A stretch of DNA of 64,000 nucleotides from Oasisia sp. SBJ-2009 (GCA_964017155.1 OZ024856.1:13911625-13975624), one strand, 5' to 3'. Numbered from the stretch's first letter, positions 35,753-47,990 are shown. Notes: a model not told the origin generated them from the letters alone. Numbers and translations are program-made.

Positions 35753-36012
35753 CGTTTCTCTTGAAGTGGTGACCTATAACACATCACATCCCTCTTGAGG
35801 TGGATGGTGAGATGTAATACGAGATCATGTTTCTCTTGAGTTGGTCATCTGTAACACGACATCAACTTTCTCTTGAAGTGGTGAGCTGTAGCACGAACGA
35901 TATCACTTTTCCTTTGAGGTGTTAAGCTGCAAAACATCAACGTTTTCTTGAGCTGGTGAGATGTAACAAGACATTACATTTCGCTTGAGGTGGTGAGTTG
36001 TAACATTACATC
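35753..36012. repeat. 37-bp minisatellite, about seven copies
   Basis: Diverged copies of TTTCTCTTGAGGTGGTGAG followed by ATGTAACACGACATCAA. Only moderate identity between copies, so an old array. Confidence 0.85.
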
Positions 36013-36604
36013 CTCATTGTAAAATGTTGTAGTTGAAAAGTGCACAAGACGTCAACGCTTAAAAAGCAGATATGGCCTACATACATAATATACACATGCG
36101 TCTTACTGAGCTACAAACATAATTACAACATTGTGCATGTATATCAACTGATGCAAAACAAAACAACATTACATATTAATAAATTTGACAATCATTGAAC
36201 TGGTATAATTAATGCAGATAATATAATTACAACCGCGCAGGCACGAGATATAAATTGAGGAGGCGGATATCGGAGGTTTAACTTCAGCATTCCGCTGTCG
36301 AATAGTTTAGACATGACATCGGAAAGAAGAGTATGTTGTTAGACATTTCGCAGTGACGTTCAACATGTGTTGAAGAGGTGTTCTCCGGTCGGTTGCGCTT
36401 TGAGTGGATGTGAACCGTGACAAGGAAATGACAGGTGAGGTACAAACGTGGCCGACACAGAGCGTCCGCATCAATATTTAATTCACCGAATAATCAAGTT
36501 ATTATTCTACTTGACCTATTCACCAGCGATAGTTTGTATGCGGGCATGCCGTATATGTGGTCAATAGACAGAACAGCCAAAGTAACGCCATTTTTGCACT
36601 GAAT

Positions 36605-36855
36605 TCAATCGAACGTCCCGCGACGTTTCATCGACATTAATGTAGACATTATGCTTTCATATCTTTCCCGCATTGACCCAGCACACCTGTCGTCGAGCCA
36701 CCAGTCAACGTTCCATCGGCTGTAAATGTACATTAATGTACATATTATTATGCCTTCACACTGACGGACATGTAAGACTGAATCCATATTTAGCTAAGTG
36801 TGAGGCTTCGGAGTCATGCCAGTTCAACAGCTGATTGTAGGATGATTTAAACAAG
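36605..36855. repeat. dispersed repeat, arm A of a 14.5-kb inverted pair
   Basis: Contains GGCTGTAAATGTACATTAAT (palindrome ATGTACATTAATGTACAT), GTCAACGTTCCATCGGC and GGATGATTTAAACAAGCG. All occur in reverse complement at 51236-51575. It ends about 140 bp upstream of the Harbinger-type start codon. Confidence 0.8.
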
Positions 36856-36997
36856 CGTTCCGCAAAATGTTCCGCTTTTTACAAACGATAAGAATACGTA
36901 CAAGACGGCACAAAGACCCTAGTTGCGTTTGAGCGCCCTCTGTCGGATTAGTTATTGTGGTACCTCATTACAGACGCACACGCGCCTGTTTACAGCG

Positions 36998-37364
36998 ATG
37001 GCGGCTAGTTGTAGCAGCAGCAGCAGCAGCAGCGAAGAAGAGCACGCAATTTTGCTGGGTGCATTGGCTGTACTGCAGCAAATTAATAACGAAGAAAAGA
37101 AAGAAAAACGGAGGAAACGAAAGAGATGGTGGGTTCGTTCATGGATTGCGCGGCGCCAGCAGTTAGGCGCATTTTATGCTCTAACGAGAGAGATTAAAGC
37201 AGAAGACCCGCGAGCATTTGCTAACTTAGTGAGAATGGACATACAGCAATTCCAATATCTCCTACACGTCGTTTCACCATAAATCATTCACAAAGACACA
37301 CCAAAGCACGACACAATTCCACCGGCCGAGCGCCTTGCTGTAACTCTTCGCTTTTTAGCGACAG
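36998..37364 (+). pseudogene. PIF/Harbinger-type transposase, first exon, with premature stop
   Basis: ATG at 36998 follows TTTACAGCG. The protein begins with a Ser run, then EEEHAILLGALAVLQQIN, KRRKRKRWWVRSWIARR, LGAFYALTREI and DPRAFANLVRMDIQQFQYLL, the N-terminal signature of HARBI1-like nucleases. TAA at 37280-37282 interrupts it. The same frame continues with PPAERLAVTLRFLATG to a donor ACAG|GTATAA at 37364. The DDE-bearing part is not found downstream, so the copy is broken. Confidence 0.85.
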
Positions 37365-38300
37365 GTATAATACATAATTGTGTGAATGTCATGTTGACGT
37401 TTCAATTATTTGATTGCTTTAGTATGAAATGTTTAGGTTGGCTTCAGCTATTATCGTTTATTTTATACGCATTAAATGGACCTGTGCAGTCTGCAGAAAG
37501 GCAGCAACCATCTGCAGAGTGCACAGGTAAAGCGTGTTTATTTATTGACAAATAGCCTGTACCCGGTGGCCACGCAAATATTGGTGCAAATTGCTAAACT
37601 TTAGTCATAGTTTTATTCTTATAGATTGCCTACCTGCTAAGGTATGTTATACATAAAGGATATGTGGTTAGAACGAAATGCAATTATAAAAACATTTCTT
37701 TGTGTAAGTGGTGTAGAAATTAATTGTAATTAACGTGAAATGTTTGATATAGCATTTTTAACCACTTAAAATATTTATATGACATGAGATATACCATGAG
37801 GCCTGTAGTTTTTGTAAATGCATTATTTATTAATGATAAAAGTAAACCCCCAAAACAAGCAACCTGGACATGGGACAGTTTGCCACACAAAAGGCTCTTT
37901 TTGTAGATAAGAATACACTAATTACCAGGCTACCTGTAAATAAAGAAATGTTCACTATTATACACTGATGATATTCTGTGAATACATGTTTGATCTATAA
38001 AAGGTCTGCATGGCCTTGTCGTGTCTTACATGCAATACATGTTACATTTATATGCAAGCTTGGGGGTGCATAGTTAATAATACTGTTAATGGTTTATGGT
38101 CATCTTGGCCTAATCTAAAACGAGGTTGTCTGTTCTGTTATTAGCTAGGGTAGATAGTTGTCATCACGTTTGCTAAAAAGTTGCAATTTGTGTCAGTGAT
38201 CAGCAGTATGGAAATAAATATTGATAGTTTTATTTAGAGTTTTCAATATTTCATAAACACAACATTACAATTATCAGCAGCGTTACAGAACTTTGACTAA
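37365..38300. other. non-coding, one small hairpin
   Basis: CCTGTGCAGTCTGCAGA (37481-37497) pairs with TCTGCAGAGTGCACAGG (37511-37527) apart from one mismatch. Otherwise AT-rich, with no coding homology. It may be the decayed intron of the Harbinger copy. Confidence 0.5.
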
Positions 38301-38322
38301 CTGGGGTGGATATCTCGAAGCG

Positions 38323-38348
38323 GCATCGTAAATCTAAATTTACGATGC
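38323..38348. repeat. 26-bp hairpin (11-bp arms)
   Basis: GCATCGTAAAT, CTAA, ATTTACGATGC. It follows GGATATCTCGAAGCG and lies in a segment rich in CGTAAA and CTTACGA words, the style of Harbinger termini. Similar words occur at 60810-60840 (TTCGTAAGTCGTTCGAGA). Confidence 0.6.
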
Positions 38349-38601
38349 ACTTACGAGAAACTTACTACGAAACGACGATACGATAAACGAGTATCTGGAA
38401 AGGATCGTAAAGCTCTCGTGTTGTAAATAGTTACGAGTTGAAAATACGATGTACGAACATGCGCAATGCGCACAGTGCAATACGTTGGCGGTAAATTCAA
38501 CGCTATTTTTAACTGCACGTCAACACGCGTCATCGCCACGTAGGCGACAGCGCGTGCATGTATTACTTAACTGACCTACTTTTGCAAGACCTACATTCAG
38601 C

Positions 38602-38841
38602 ATGTCACGCGAAATTGCTACCAAAACACAACCGAGGCCAAATTTCACCAGTGACGATTTAAATATACTAGCAGACGCTGTTGCGTCAAACAAAGCCCAC
38701 TTGTTTGGGAAATTTACCAATACAATTCCCGCTAACAGCAAATCAAGCATTTGGGAAAAAATAAGTATTAAAATCAATACCGGGAATGATACTGCAAGGC
38801 GTACAGGAGAAGAAGTGAAACGTAAATGGACCGACTGGTAG
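38602..38841 (+). pseudogene. Myb/SANT-like DNA-binding domain protein, truncated
   Basis: MSREIATKTQPRPNFTSDD, then LNILADAVASNKAHLFGKF, SSIWEKISIKIN and TGEEVKRKWTDW. This is the Myb/SANT-like (MSANTD or NAIF1-type) domain that is the second protein of PIF/Harbinger elements and is also found in host genes. TAG at 38839 ends it just at the third helix. The next frame stays open for about 45 codons (VEYDKKKAECTPYM...), so a 1-nt frameshift is likely. Probably part of a Harbinger remnant near 37 kb. Confidence 0.7.
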
Positions 38842-39119
38842 AGTACGATAAAAAGAAGGCAGAATGCACCCCCTACATGGACAGCCAGCATACACCCAAC
38901 CATATCAGAGAGTGCATCATGAAGATCAATGGGAAGATTGTCAGCGTTACTACTCTTGTATAGTGCATACTTGTTGTAATTGTTACAAATTACTACAACA
39001 TTACATTACTCCAGTGAGAAAATAATCATAAGTACATGTAATAAGAAAACAAATGAATACGGATACCTTTGTTTCATGTTGAAAACACAATGTACATACA
39101 CATGTGCATAATGTAAGTG

Positions 39120-39491
39120 TGTAAAAAAAATAGTTTGTATGAAATCACAGAGTATGTAATTATTTTTAATGGCTAAATTAAATTGATATTGAATTTTTTT
39201 CCCGATCTCCCAAATCTGGACTCATTGGTGATTTCCTTATGTGTGAGCTACAGCAATGCCAGTAAATTTCCGTATGCTGCTCCAAAGGTATCAGCTAACT
39301 ATGGCACAGAGCATGATATAAATGTGGGGCAGAAGAGGAAGTTAGCTCATGTGTGAGACTCCCTCCATCACTGCCAGAGCTTGTCAAGACACACACCGCA
39401 AATCTACCAACATTCTGCAGTAATGATGTGAGAGCAGTGCAGACAACGCGGTAACAGAAGGGGACTAAATTGGTCGCATCAATGCATCACA
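39120..39491 (+). repeat. ca. 1.3-kb unit, copy 1 (partial)
   Basis: Begins within the shared AATAGTTTGTATGAAATC and runs through CCAAAGGTATCAGCTAACTA and ACATTCTGCAGTAATGA. It breaks off at TGCATCACATTATGGG, where unrelated sequence starts. Its short reading frame carries a 1-nt deletion (GTGGGGCAGAAG), as does copy 4. Confidence 0.85.
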
Positions 39492-39871
39492 TTATGGGTC
39501 GTTCCGCCTTAAAACAGGCTCTTTTTATAGAAATCGCACCATTCATATCAGATTGATTTCTAACACTGATTTCCCCAAGGGGGATTTTGACTCCCTGGCA
39601 AAATCTGAATGTCATGATTATATATTATGATCAACAAGATTGTATGGGGATTTTGATTCCCACACCAGTTTCTATGGGATTTTGACTCCCTAAAGAAACC
39701 GGAGGGGCACCTTAAGTGCAAGAGGGTGCAGGGTACTCATTACATACCAATTTCCGTGACTGTAATGACATCAGTCAATAACATGTACCTTTTAAATACA
39801 TTTTTCAGCTTCTCTCGGCTTATGGGTCGTTCCGCCTGAAAACAGGCTCTTTTTCTAGAAATCTCACCATT
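39492..39871. repeat. 380-bp insert bounded by 52-bp direct repeats
   Basis: TTATGGGTCGTTCCGCCT and the following 34 bp occur at 39492-39543 and 39820-39871 with three or four differences. Between them GGGATTTTGACTCCC occurs three times with small changes. Possibly a short terminal-repeat element or a local duplication. Confidence 0.65.
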
Positions 39872-39941
39872 ATATATATTGTATATACTATGTCAATATA
39901 TATATATATATATCATCATTTTATCGACAAACAAAATGACA

Positions 39942-41253
39942 GCAATGTAAATAAATAGTTTGTATGAAATCGGACAGAATCTGATTATTGTTAATGGTTA
40001 AATTAAAGTGATGTTGAACAATTCTTCTGATCTCCCCAATGTGGACTCATTGATGGTTTACTTGTGTGTGCGTTGCAGCAATGCCAGTGCATTTCAGTAT
40101 GCTGCTCCAAAGGTATCAGCTAACTATGGCACAGAGCATGATATGAATGTGGGGGCAGAAGAGGAAGTTACCACATGTGTGAGACTTCCTCCATCACTTC
40201 CAGAAATTGTCAAGACACACACCGCAAATCTACCAACATTCTGCAGTAATGACGTGAGAGGAGTTCAAACAACAAGGTAATAGAAGGCGACTAAATTGGC
40301 TGCATCACTGCATCACAGAGAAAATACAAAAAGAATGTGATCCAGGGAACATGGACAATTTGATCCAGTTAATAACCGGTGAAAAACAGTTGATGAGAAC
40401 TTTCTTCCCCTGAAGTATGATCAAGAAACAGAACCTCATGCAAAAATCAGTATTCAAAAATAACATCTTCATAAGTGAGTGTTACAGTGAGAGTTATTTG
40501 TTCAACCAGAACATATTTACATGGCGGCCAGCTCCGATGACGTTGTATCATACATATGCTACGAACAAAGCAACACATAAAGAACCATTTTATAACATCA
40601 TATGCCTTAGGCGTACATTATCATACGAAATAGATGTACATTTTTGCTGATTACAAGGTTTTATTTTCATAACATTCACACAAATTCTTGCCTAGTGTGT
40701 AGACAAAGCCAACAAGAAAAAACATAACCAAAATAACAGTAGCCCTGACAGTAAAAACAATAACAGGAACATTGGTTTGACAAATCAGAATACCATGACA
40801 ACAAGTGCTCTTAATGCTCAACTGTGAGACATTATTGACTGTTCTCAAGGTAAGAATTAAAGATAAGTCATACTGATGTTTAAATTATATATTTTCAACT
40901 CCATGACAATTAATGCATGCCACAGAAATCAGTAACTTTTTTCAGGGTTCGAACACTCATCCATCTCAAACAGAAGACTCTTGAACCGATGCACCACCAG
41001 CACTGGTTCCTGCCTGATGAACTGCAGTGATCACTAGTGATATGCAGTGTCATAAATATTTCGTTTACCAAAACGTCCAATTAACGAAATGAAGGTGGGC
41101 TGTTGTTGAAGTATGATATTCAAATGGATGTTTCCTAAAATTATAGGATGTTATATAATTTGTTTCTTAAATATTCATGTGTCCTACAAGTCATCGGTTC
41201 TAACTTCTAACGGATATGTATTAACATCATCATTTTATTGACAAAAAAAGACA
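39942..41253 (+). repeat. ca. 1.3-kb unit, copy 2
   Basis: Full unit from GACAGCAATGTAAATAAATA to the next GACAGCAATG. Open frame 40008-40280 is read without interruption: NASAFQYAAPKVSANYGTEH, VRLPPSLPEIVKTHTANLP and FCSNDVRGVQTTR, preceded by GTGCGTTGCAG and followed by AG|GTAATAG. Further conserved blocks are ATTTACATGGCGGCC, AAAGATAAGTCATA, TTCAGGGTTCGAACACTCAT and GTTTACCAAAACGTCC. Confidence 0.85.
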
Positions 41254-42986
41254 GCAATGTAAATCAATAGTTTGTATGAAATCAGACAGTATTTTCATAT
41301 TTTTAATGATTAAATTAAAGTGATGTTGAAATATTCTCCTGATCTCCCCAATGTGAACTCATTGATGGTTTCCTTATGTGTGAGTTCCAGCAATGCATTT
41401 CAGTATCCAGCAATGCATTTCAGTATGCTGCTCCAAAGGTATCAGCTAACTATGGCACAGAGCATGATATGAATGTGGGGACAGAAGAGGAAGTTAGCAC
41501 ATGTGTGAAACTCCCTCCATCACTGCCAGAGCTTGTCAAGACACACACCGCAAATCTACCAACATTCTGCAGTAATGACGTGAGAGCAGTGCAGACAACG
41601 AGGTAACAGAAGGGGACTAAATTGGTCGCATCACTGCACCACACAGAGAAAATACAAAAACAATGTGATCCAGGGAACATGGACTATTTGACCCAGTTAA
41701 TAACCGGTGAAAAACAGTTGATGAGAACTTTCTTCCCCTGAAGTATGGTCAAGAAACAGAACCCCATGCAAAAATCAGTATTCAAAAATAATGTCTTCAT
41801 AAGTGAGTGTTACAGTGAGTGAGTTGTTTGTCCAACCAGAACATATTTACATGGCGACCAGCCCAGATGACGTTGTATCTTATACATGCTACGAACAAAG
41901 CAACACACAAAGAAACATTTGATGATATAACATGGTAGATGCTTTAGGAGTACATTATAATACGAAATAGATGTACATATTTGCTGATGACAAGGTTTTG
42001 TTTTCATAACATTCACACCAATTCTTGCCTAGTGCGTAGACAAAGCCAAAATATATATAAACAAAATAACAGTAGCCCTAACAGTAAAATCATTAACAGG
42101 AAAAATAGAACTGCTTTGAAAGGTGTTATGCGTAGTTGGCATGAAACTGTCCGTACCAGTATGGTCCACTCATTTTTCAACTTTCTAAATAATTGTATTC
42201 CACAGTATGTTGTAAGTGTACGAACAAAAAATTCCTTTGCACGTTACCTTAATATGTATTGGGTTCAGAGTGCATGGAAAACAACGTTTACTGCTGAGGT
42301 AGCATTCTTGGTGCCAGAACAAGAAAGGCGAAATCCGCTTTTATTGACTAACAATATAACTGAAAATCAGTTAAGGTTGATCATGCAAGGGGAAAATGCA
42401 AATCATTTGAATAAATCTTTAGCATTACAAGTACAACCACTGATTGATAGAACACTTCCCAGACATGCACATGACACAGTGCGTAGTGCTACTAGTTTAG
42501 CTAAATTTCAAAATCAGGTAAACACTTCCAAAATACTACGACAAAAAGCACTCTTAGTGTTCAACTGTGAGACATTATTGACTATTCTAAAGGTAAGAAT
42601 TAAAGATAAGTTATATTGGTGATTGCTTGATGTATTTTTAACTCCATGACAATTAATGCATGCCAAAGAAATCAGTAACTTTGTTCAGGGTTCGAACACT
42701 CATCTGTCTCAAACAGAAGAGTCTCGAACCGATGCACCATCAGCACCGGTTCATGCCTGATGAACTGCATTTATCACCTAGTGACAGTGTCAGAAATATT
42801 TTGTTTACCAAAAACATCCAATTAACGAAATGAAGGTGGGCTGTTGTTCAAGTATGATATTCAAATGGATGTTTCCTAAAATGATAGGATGCTATATAAT
42901 TGTGTTCTTAAATATTTGTGTGTCCTTGAGGTAATCGGTTCTAATGGATGTATACTAATTTCATCATTTTATTGAAAAACAAATTG
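41254..42986 (+). repeat. ca. 1.3-kb unit, copy 3, with extra 400-bp coding-like segment
   Basis: Same order of blocks as copy 2, but about 1,730 bp long. The frame at 41376-41606 repeats the conserved peptide, with a small internal duplication (CATTTCAGTATCCAGCAATG). About 400 bp absent from copies 2 and 4 lies between ATTAACAGGAAAAATAG and AAATACTACGACAAAA and encodes the open segment listed separately. Confidence 0.85.
42107..42622 (+). CDS. unrecognised coding-like segment unique to unit copy 3
   Basis: Open from 41981 to 42622. The part unique to this copy (about 42107-42510) reads like real protein: GVMRSWHETVRTSMVHSFFN, FARYLNMYWVQSAWKTTFTA, FLVPEQERRNPLLLTNNITE and LIDRTLPRHAHDTVRSATS. 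It could be an exon: AAAATAG|AACTGC before and AAAATCAG|GTAAAC after. I do not recognise the family. Possibilities are an ancestral exon lost from the other copies, or an insertion. I infer no function. Confidence 0.4.
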   Translation, partial: RTALKGVMRSWHETVRTSMVHSFFNFLNNCIPQYVVSVRTKNSFARYLNMYWVQSAWKTTFTAEVAFLVPEQERRNPLLLTNNITENQLRLIMQGENANHLNKSLALQVQPLIDRTLPRHAHDTVRSATSLAKFQNQVNTSKILRQKALLVFNCETLLTILKVRIKDKLYW

Positions 42987-44312
42987 ACAGCAATGTAAAT
43001 AAATAGTTTGTGTGAAATCGGACAGAATCTGATTATTTTTAATGGTTAAATTAAAGTGATGTTAAAAGATTCTTCTGATCTCCCCAATGTGGACTCATTG
43101 ATGGTTTCCATATGTATGAGTTGCAGGAATGCCAGTGCATTTCAGTATGCTGCTCCAAAGGTATCAACTAACTATGGCACAGAGCATGATATGAATGTGG
43201 GGCAGAAGAGGAAGTTAGCACATGTGTGAGACTTCCTCCCTCACTGTCAGAGCTTGTCAAGACACACAACGCAAATTTACCAACATTCTGCAGTAATGAC
43301 GGGAGAGCAGTGCAGACAACGAGGTAATAGAAGGCGACTAAATTGGTTGCATCACTGCATCACACAGAGAAAAATACAAAAACAAAGTGATCCTGGGAAC
43401 ATGGACAATTAGACCCAGTTAGTAACCGGTAAGAAATAGTTTATGAGAACCTTCTTCCCGTGAAGTATGGTCAAGAAACAGAACCCCATGCAAAAATCAG
43501 TATTCAAAAATAATGTCTTCATAAGTGAGTGTTACAGTGAGAGTTATTTGTTCAACCAGAACATATTTACATGGCGGCCAACCCAGATGACATTGTATCA
43601 TATAGATGCTACGAACAAAGCAACACATAAAGAACCATTTTATAACATTGTATGCTTTAGGCGTACATTATCATACGAAATAGATGTACATATTTGCTGA
43701 TGACAAGGTTTTGTTGTCATTACAATCACACAAATGTTTGCCTAGTGTGTAGACAAAACCAACAAGAAATATAAATAGAAGAAAAATAGCCAAAATAACA
43801 GCAGCCCTAACAGTAAAAACAATAACAAGAAAATTAGTTGACGAATCAGAATACCATGACAACAAGCGCTCTTAATGCTCAACTGTGAGACATGATTGAC
43901 TGTTCCAAAGGTAAGAATTAAAGATAAGCTATATTGGTGATTGAATGATGTATTTTCAACTCCATGACAATTAATGTATGTTACAGAAATCGGTTACTTT
44001 TTTCAGGGTTCGAACACTCATCTGTCTCAAACAGAAGAGTCTCGAACCGATGCACCATCAGCACTGGTTCATGCCTGATGAACTGCAGTTATCAAGTGAT
44101 ACGCGGTGTCAGAAATATTTCATTTACCAAAAACATCCAAGTAACGAAATGAAGGTGGGCTGTTGTTGAAGTATGATATTCAAATGGATGTTTCCTAAAA
44201 TTATAGGATGCTATATAATTTGTTTCTTAAATATTCGTGTGTCCTTCAAGTCATCGGTTCTAACGGATCTGTATTAACATCATAATTTTATTGACAAACG
44301 AAATCACTGCAA
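42987..44312 (+). repeat. ca. 1.3-kb unit, copy 4
   Basis: Same block order as copy 2 and about 1,320 bp. The conserved short frame is broken by a 1-nt deletion at GTGGGGCAGAAG (about 43199). The unit ends with TTTATTGACAAACGAAATCA CTGCAATG, after which unrelated DNA begins. Confidence 0.85.
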
Positions 44313-47300
44313 TGTTCCTTTTAATACATTTCCAAATCATTACCAAAGTTCCAACTGAACTGAAGCCTTCTCGTTAAATGGGACATAATTCTAAGAACTA
44401 CAACCGCCGTCATATGTCCGCAACTGAACTGCAGAACCACGCGACCAACTCGACCAACCTGAAGTGCGCACACGTCATATTGTACAAGACGTTGACTGCG
44501 TGATTTGCATCGCAGTAAGGCTAGGACCACAATATGTTGCACTGATTCTGTAGTGTCATTGGCTAGTTAGGGATGGTTAACAAGAACGCTTGAGCTGGAA
44601 CAACACCGACGATGAATACATACGACACGGCCAGATACATTACTACTGTCTCACGATTGGACATAGCATGGCTGTTTGCATCAGGGCCCGACGTAATGTT
44701 CATATTACAGCCCAGTTACAGAGACACGATACATATCAAGATCACGCAGGATGTAATGAAGATCAACTTGGTTGAAGAAGAGGATGGTTTTCTTTTTGAA
44801 GGTCAAACCACCAGCATGGCACGTCATCTATATCACGGTCATCTACGTCACAAAGTTGGAGCATGACGTAGATTACAAATGCAGCTTAAATAAAATAAAA
44901 TTCAGAAATTGCCATGGTTGCTGCTGAACGTACTAAACACTAAACAAGTGAATCAAGCTGGCCATGAAGAATGTTTTCGGAAAGAACGAATCAGTCACAG
45001 AGAAACCAAAAACGCTAGCAACGTCAAATCAGATGCAGTTGGAGACGCAACCTATATAAACATATATAGCGTCAAATATATATTCAGTAGTTTGTTAGCT
45101 GGCCATTGTTGAGGCTTTATGGGGAGATTTCAATGTTTTATGGGTTTCACTGGAAACGTGAGTGTTGTGCTGAAGTATACCCAAATGTGGTTTAGCTGCG
45201 CTGAATAAGTAAATTGCGCTTATCGACACATTCGTAAAGTTTTGCTACTATGATGTAGGAACAGGGGATGATGTGGGGATTGCCAAGAACCGTGAAGTCA
45301 GTTGGATGTGTACATTGTCAAAATGTACTATTGACTGCCCTTGCCATGACTTAAGGGAATTTCACTTTCGTGTACAAAACTAAGGATGTGCACCTCCTGG
45401 TCCATCCCGATCTAACTACCATTTCCCCGGTCCATCCTCATCTCACTGCGAGACCAGTTCGATGTTACCTAGGAGCAAATGTCCAACCAGCCTAGAGTGG
45501 GCAGGTGATGTGGGGTTTCAAAGAGCTGATGTTAATTAGTTGTATTATTGGTTCTTGATTAAATGAATCACTGTATTTATTTCTGTGACATGTTGGATCA
45601 TTTTACGGTAACCGGTACAGAGAGAAACTAAACAATCGAATCAGGTTGTCATAATGAATGTTGTTTTGGAGAGAACGAAAACCCAGAAAGGACCAATAGG
45701 CCTATACACACATCAGTTGCAGAGAAACTAAAACGTGAACAGTGTCGCATCAGGTGCAGTTGGAGACATAACGAAGGGAAGCCTCTCTCGATCTCCAAAC
45801 TGGCTCATTGAACAGCCTCAACGACACAACCCCGTGAACGTGGTTGAAAGAAGGTTCGGCCGAACTGAGCAAAGGGAGATGGATTGGCTATTTTAACTGA
45901 CAGAATGTATAGCAGCTGTTCTTGATGTGGAACTTACGCTGGATAAAGGTACTTATCAGCAAAGATAAACAGACTCATGAATGGACTGTTCGCGAAACAC
46001 ACAAGTGTCTGCAGAGGCACGAAGAATGCTTCCGATTTACAATGCCCTTACCTGGAGCTGGAGTTGAAACATCATCATAATCGCGACCGGATCAAGCAGT
46101 TCATCTACAGACTGACTATGGGAAGGACTTTGCAGAAGTATCGAATGTTCCATTGCAAACGACTCGGATTCGCCTGCCGATCGGGAAAACGGCACAAACT
46201 AAATGCCTTGTTGGAGCATGACAGGTAAACAAGTAGATATTCATACTTTATCCATAGATTCTACTAGCGTAACAACAGCTACATCACACATAGCAACCGA
46301 GATACCGTCACACTAAGGAAACAGCTTGAAGAAAAAGAAACGTTTGCTCTTGGCCACCATGCTTTCTGCAAAAATTCCGGTAGACCCCAACTACCACAGC
46401 AAAATTGGCATTGGCTACACACGTTGTTCTGCAAACCAAACACAGAAGTGTAAGGTACGGAAATGCATGTAATTTGCACTTCACCACGATCAGTGTATAA
46501 AACATTATTATGATTCCAGCGATTCAAGTAACAAACGCATTAATTATGATATTCGATAATAAGTTTATATTAGTCTCTTCTTAGCAAACATACCAGCAGC
46601 ACAGCCATCTGATTTAGAGCACATTTTTGAATGCAGTTACGCAAACAGGAGACTTCGAATATGAGCCAAGTTGGATTGTGGTATATCTACCAGACCAGGG
46701 GTTGTCCTCGACAAGAAGTGGGTGACTATAGGGCGAAAACGGGCAGCGCCTCAGGCAAATGATGCATCGAAGCAGCCAGACGGCCTACCACTACATCGGC
46801 CGTGGTTTCTGGACATGGTGCTGATCACACTGGGAGACCAGAGAAATCTGGCTTTGCGTACCTCATAATGATGTCTATGTATGAATGTTGGAATATGGTG
46901 AATATTTGGAGGGTGGGCATACCATGAACACATTTTCCCAAATGTAGCCATTTCAGACTATCAAAAATCCTCCAGCCTAATTTCACCCTACAAGGCAGGA
47001 AACAACCTTAGTTAATTAATGTTAATGAGTGACACAAAATTATGAAGAAGAGGTACACTTTGGGAATACTGTGATCTTATTCTCTGTGTTATTGCTCAGT
47101 TTCAACGAAAACCACTGGGCAAGAACCTTTCCAACTTAACAACTTTTTCAGCAGTCAATAATCATGTACTTCGCAAGAAGTTTCATATATGCATAACGCA
47201 ACATGTTTATGTTATGCAGTTTATATTTTATATGTTATAATGTTATAATTATAATTAAGTAGACCTAGTTGCAATAAAATAATGTTGTATTTATGTATAG

Positions 47301-47505
47301 CAAAAATGAACTCATGTCATCACAGTGAGTGAGTGACGGCAACACCTAATCGGTCCAGAAAATACGGTTGTGGAGAGTGTGCAAGACCTAAGGCATGCAA
47401 TTACTGCAAAGATAGGAAAATTGTAACTGCTGGGATTCCATGATGGAATCTAAAACAGATATCAAAAGAAAACCATTAGCACAGAACAATTTTGACAAAT
47501 TCATG
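44313..47505. other. intergenic; two short coding-like frames, none recognised
   Basis: 44612-44866 (+) reads ARYITTVSRLDIAWLFASGP, INLVEEEDGFLFEGQTTSMA and a stop. 45977-46228 (+) reads LELELKHHHNRDRIKQFIYR and ends in HDR. At 47355-47420 (+) a short frame has YGCGECARPKACNYCKDRK, a C-x2-C-x5-C-x2-C pattern like half a CXXC zinc finger. None has flanking exons that I can join. Confidence 0.3.
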
Positions 47506-47509
47506 ATAA

Positions 47510-47990
47510 ATGACAGAATATAAAACAAGCTGAAAATCAGAGTATTCAGTATATTTGTAGGAACTGTGTTTGATATAGTTCAGACGCATGTTCAGCCTAC
47601 CAGGGGCACGCCAGTGGCGATTGCGCTGAGAGCCACACAGTGAGTTACCCATATAACTAGAAAATGAAGATAAATGATCAATGACAGAATATAAAACAAG
47701 CTGAAAATCAGAGTATTCAGCATATTTGTAGGAACTGTGTTTGTCTACAATTCGGAAGTCTCTCTGGTCTTTAAACAAGTCACATGAAAGAATGACAGAC
47801 AAACTCATTCAAAGAAGACTTGAGAAAAGAAATCACATATTAGAATATCTCAAACCTAACTAAAGAAATACCTTGGAGTCAAACAATAACACACCAACAG
47901 TTCAGGCACATGTTCAGCCTACCAGCGGGAAAGCCAGTTGTGATTTCGCTGCGAGCCGCACAGCGAGCTACCTATATAACTAGAAGACAA
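47510..47990. repeat. two interleaved direct-repeat pairs (A1-B1-A2-B2)
   Basis: Repeat A, 63 bp starting ATGACAGAATATAAAACAAG, at 47510-47572 and 47681-47743, with one difference. Repeat B, about 90 bp starting TTCAG(A/G)C(G/A)CATGTTCAGCC, at 47579-47671 and 47901-47990, about 85% alike. The order A-B-A-B suggests a tandem duplication of a 170-bp A-B unit followed by an insertion between A2 and B2. Confidence 0.85.

Noticed and set aside
35753..36012. Array of regulatory sites
   Set aside because: Plain diverged 37-bp tandem repeat with no recognised binding motif and no adjacent gene.
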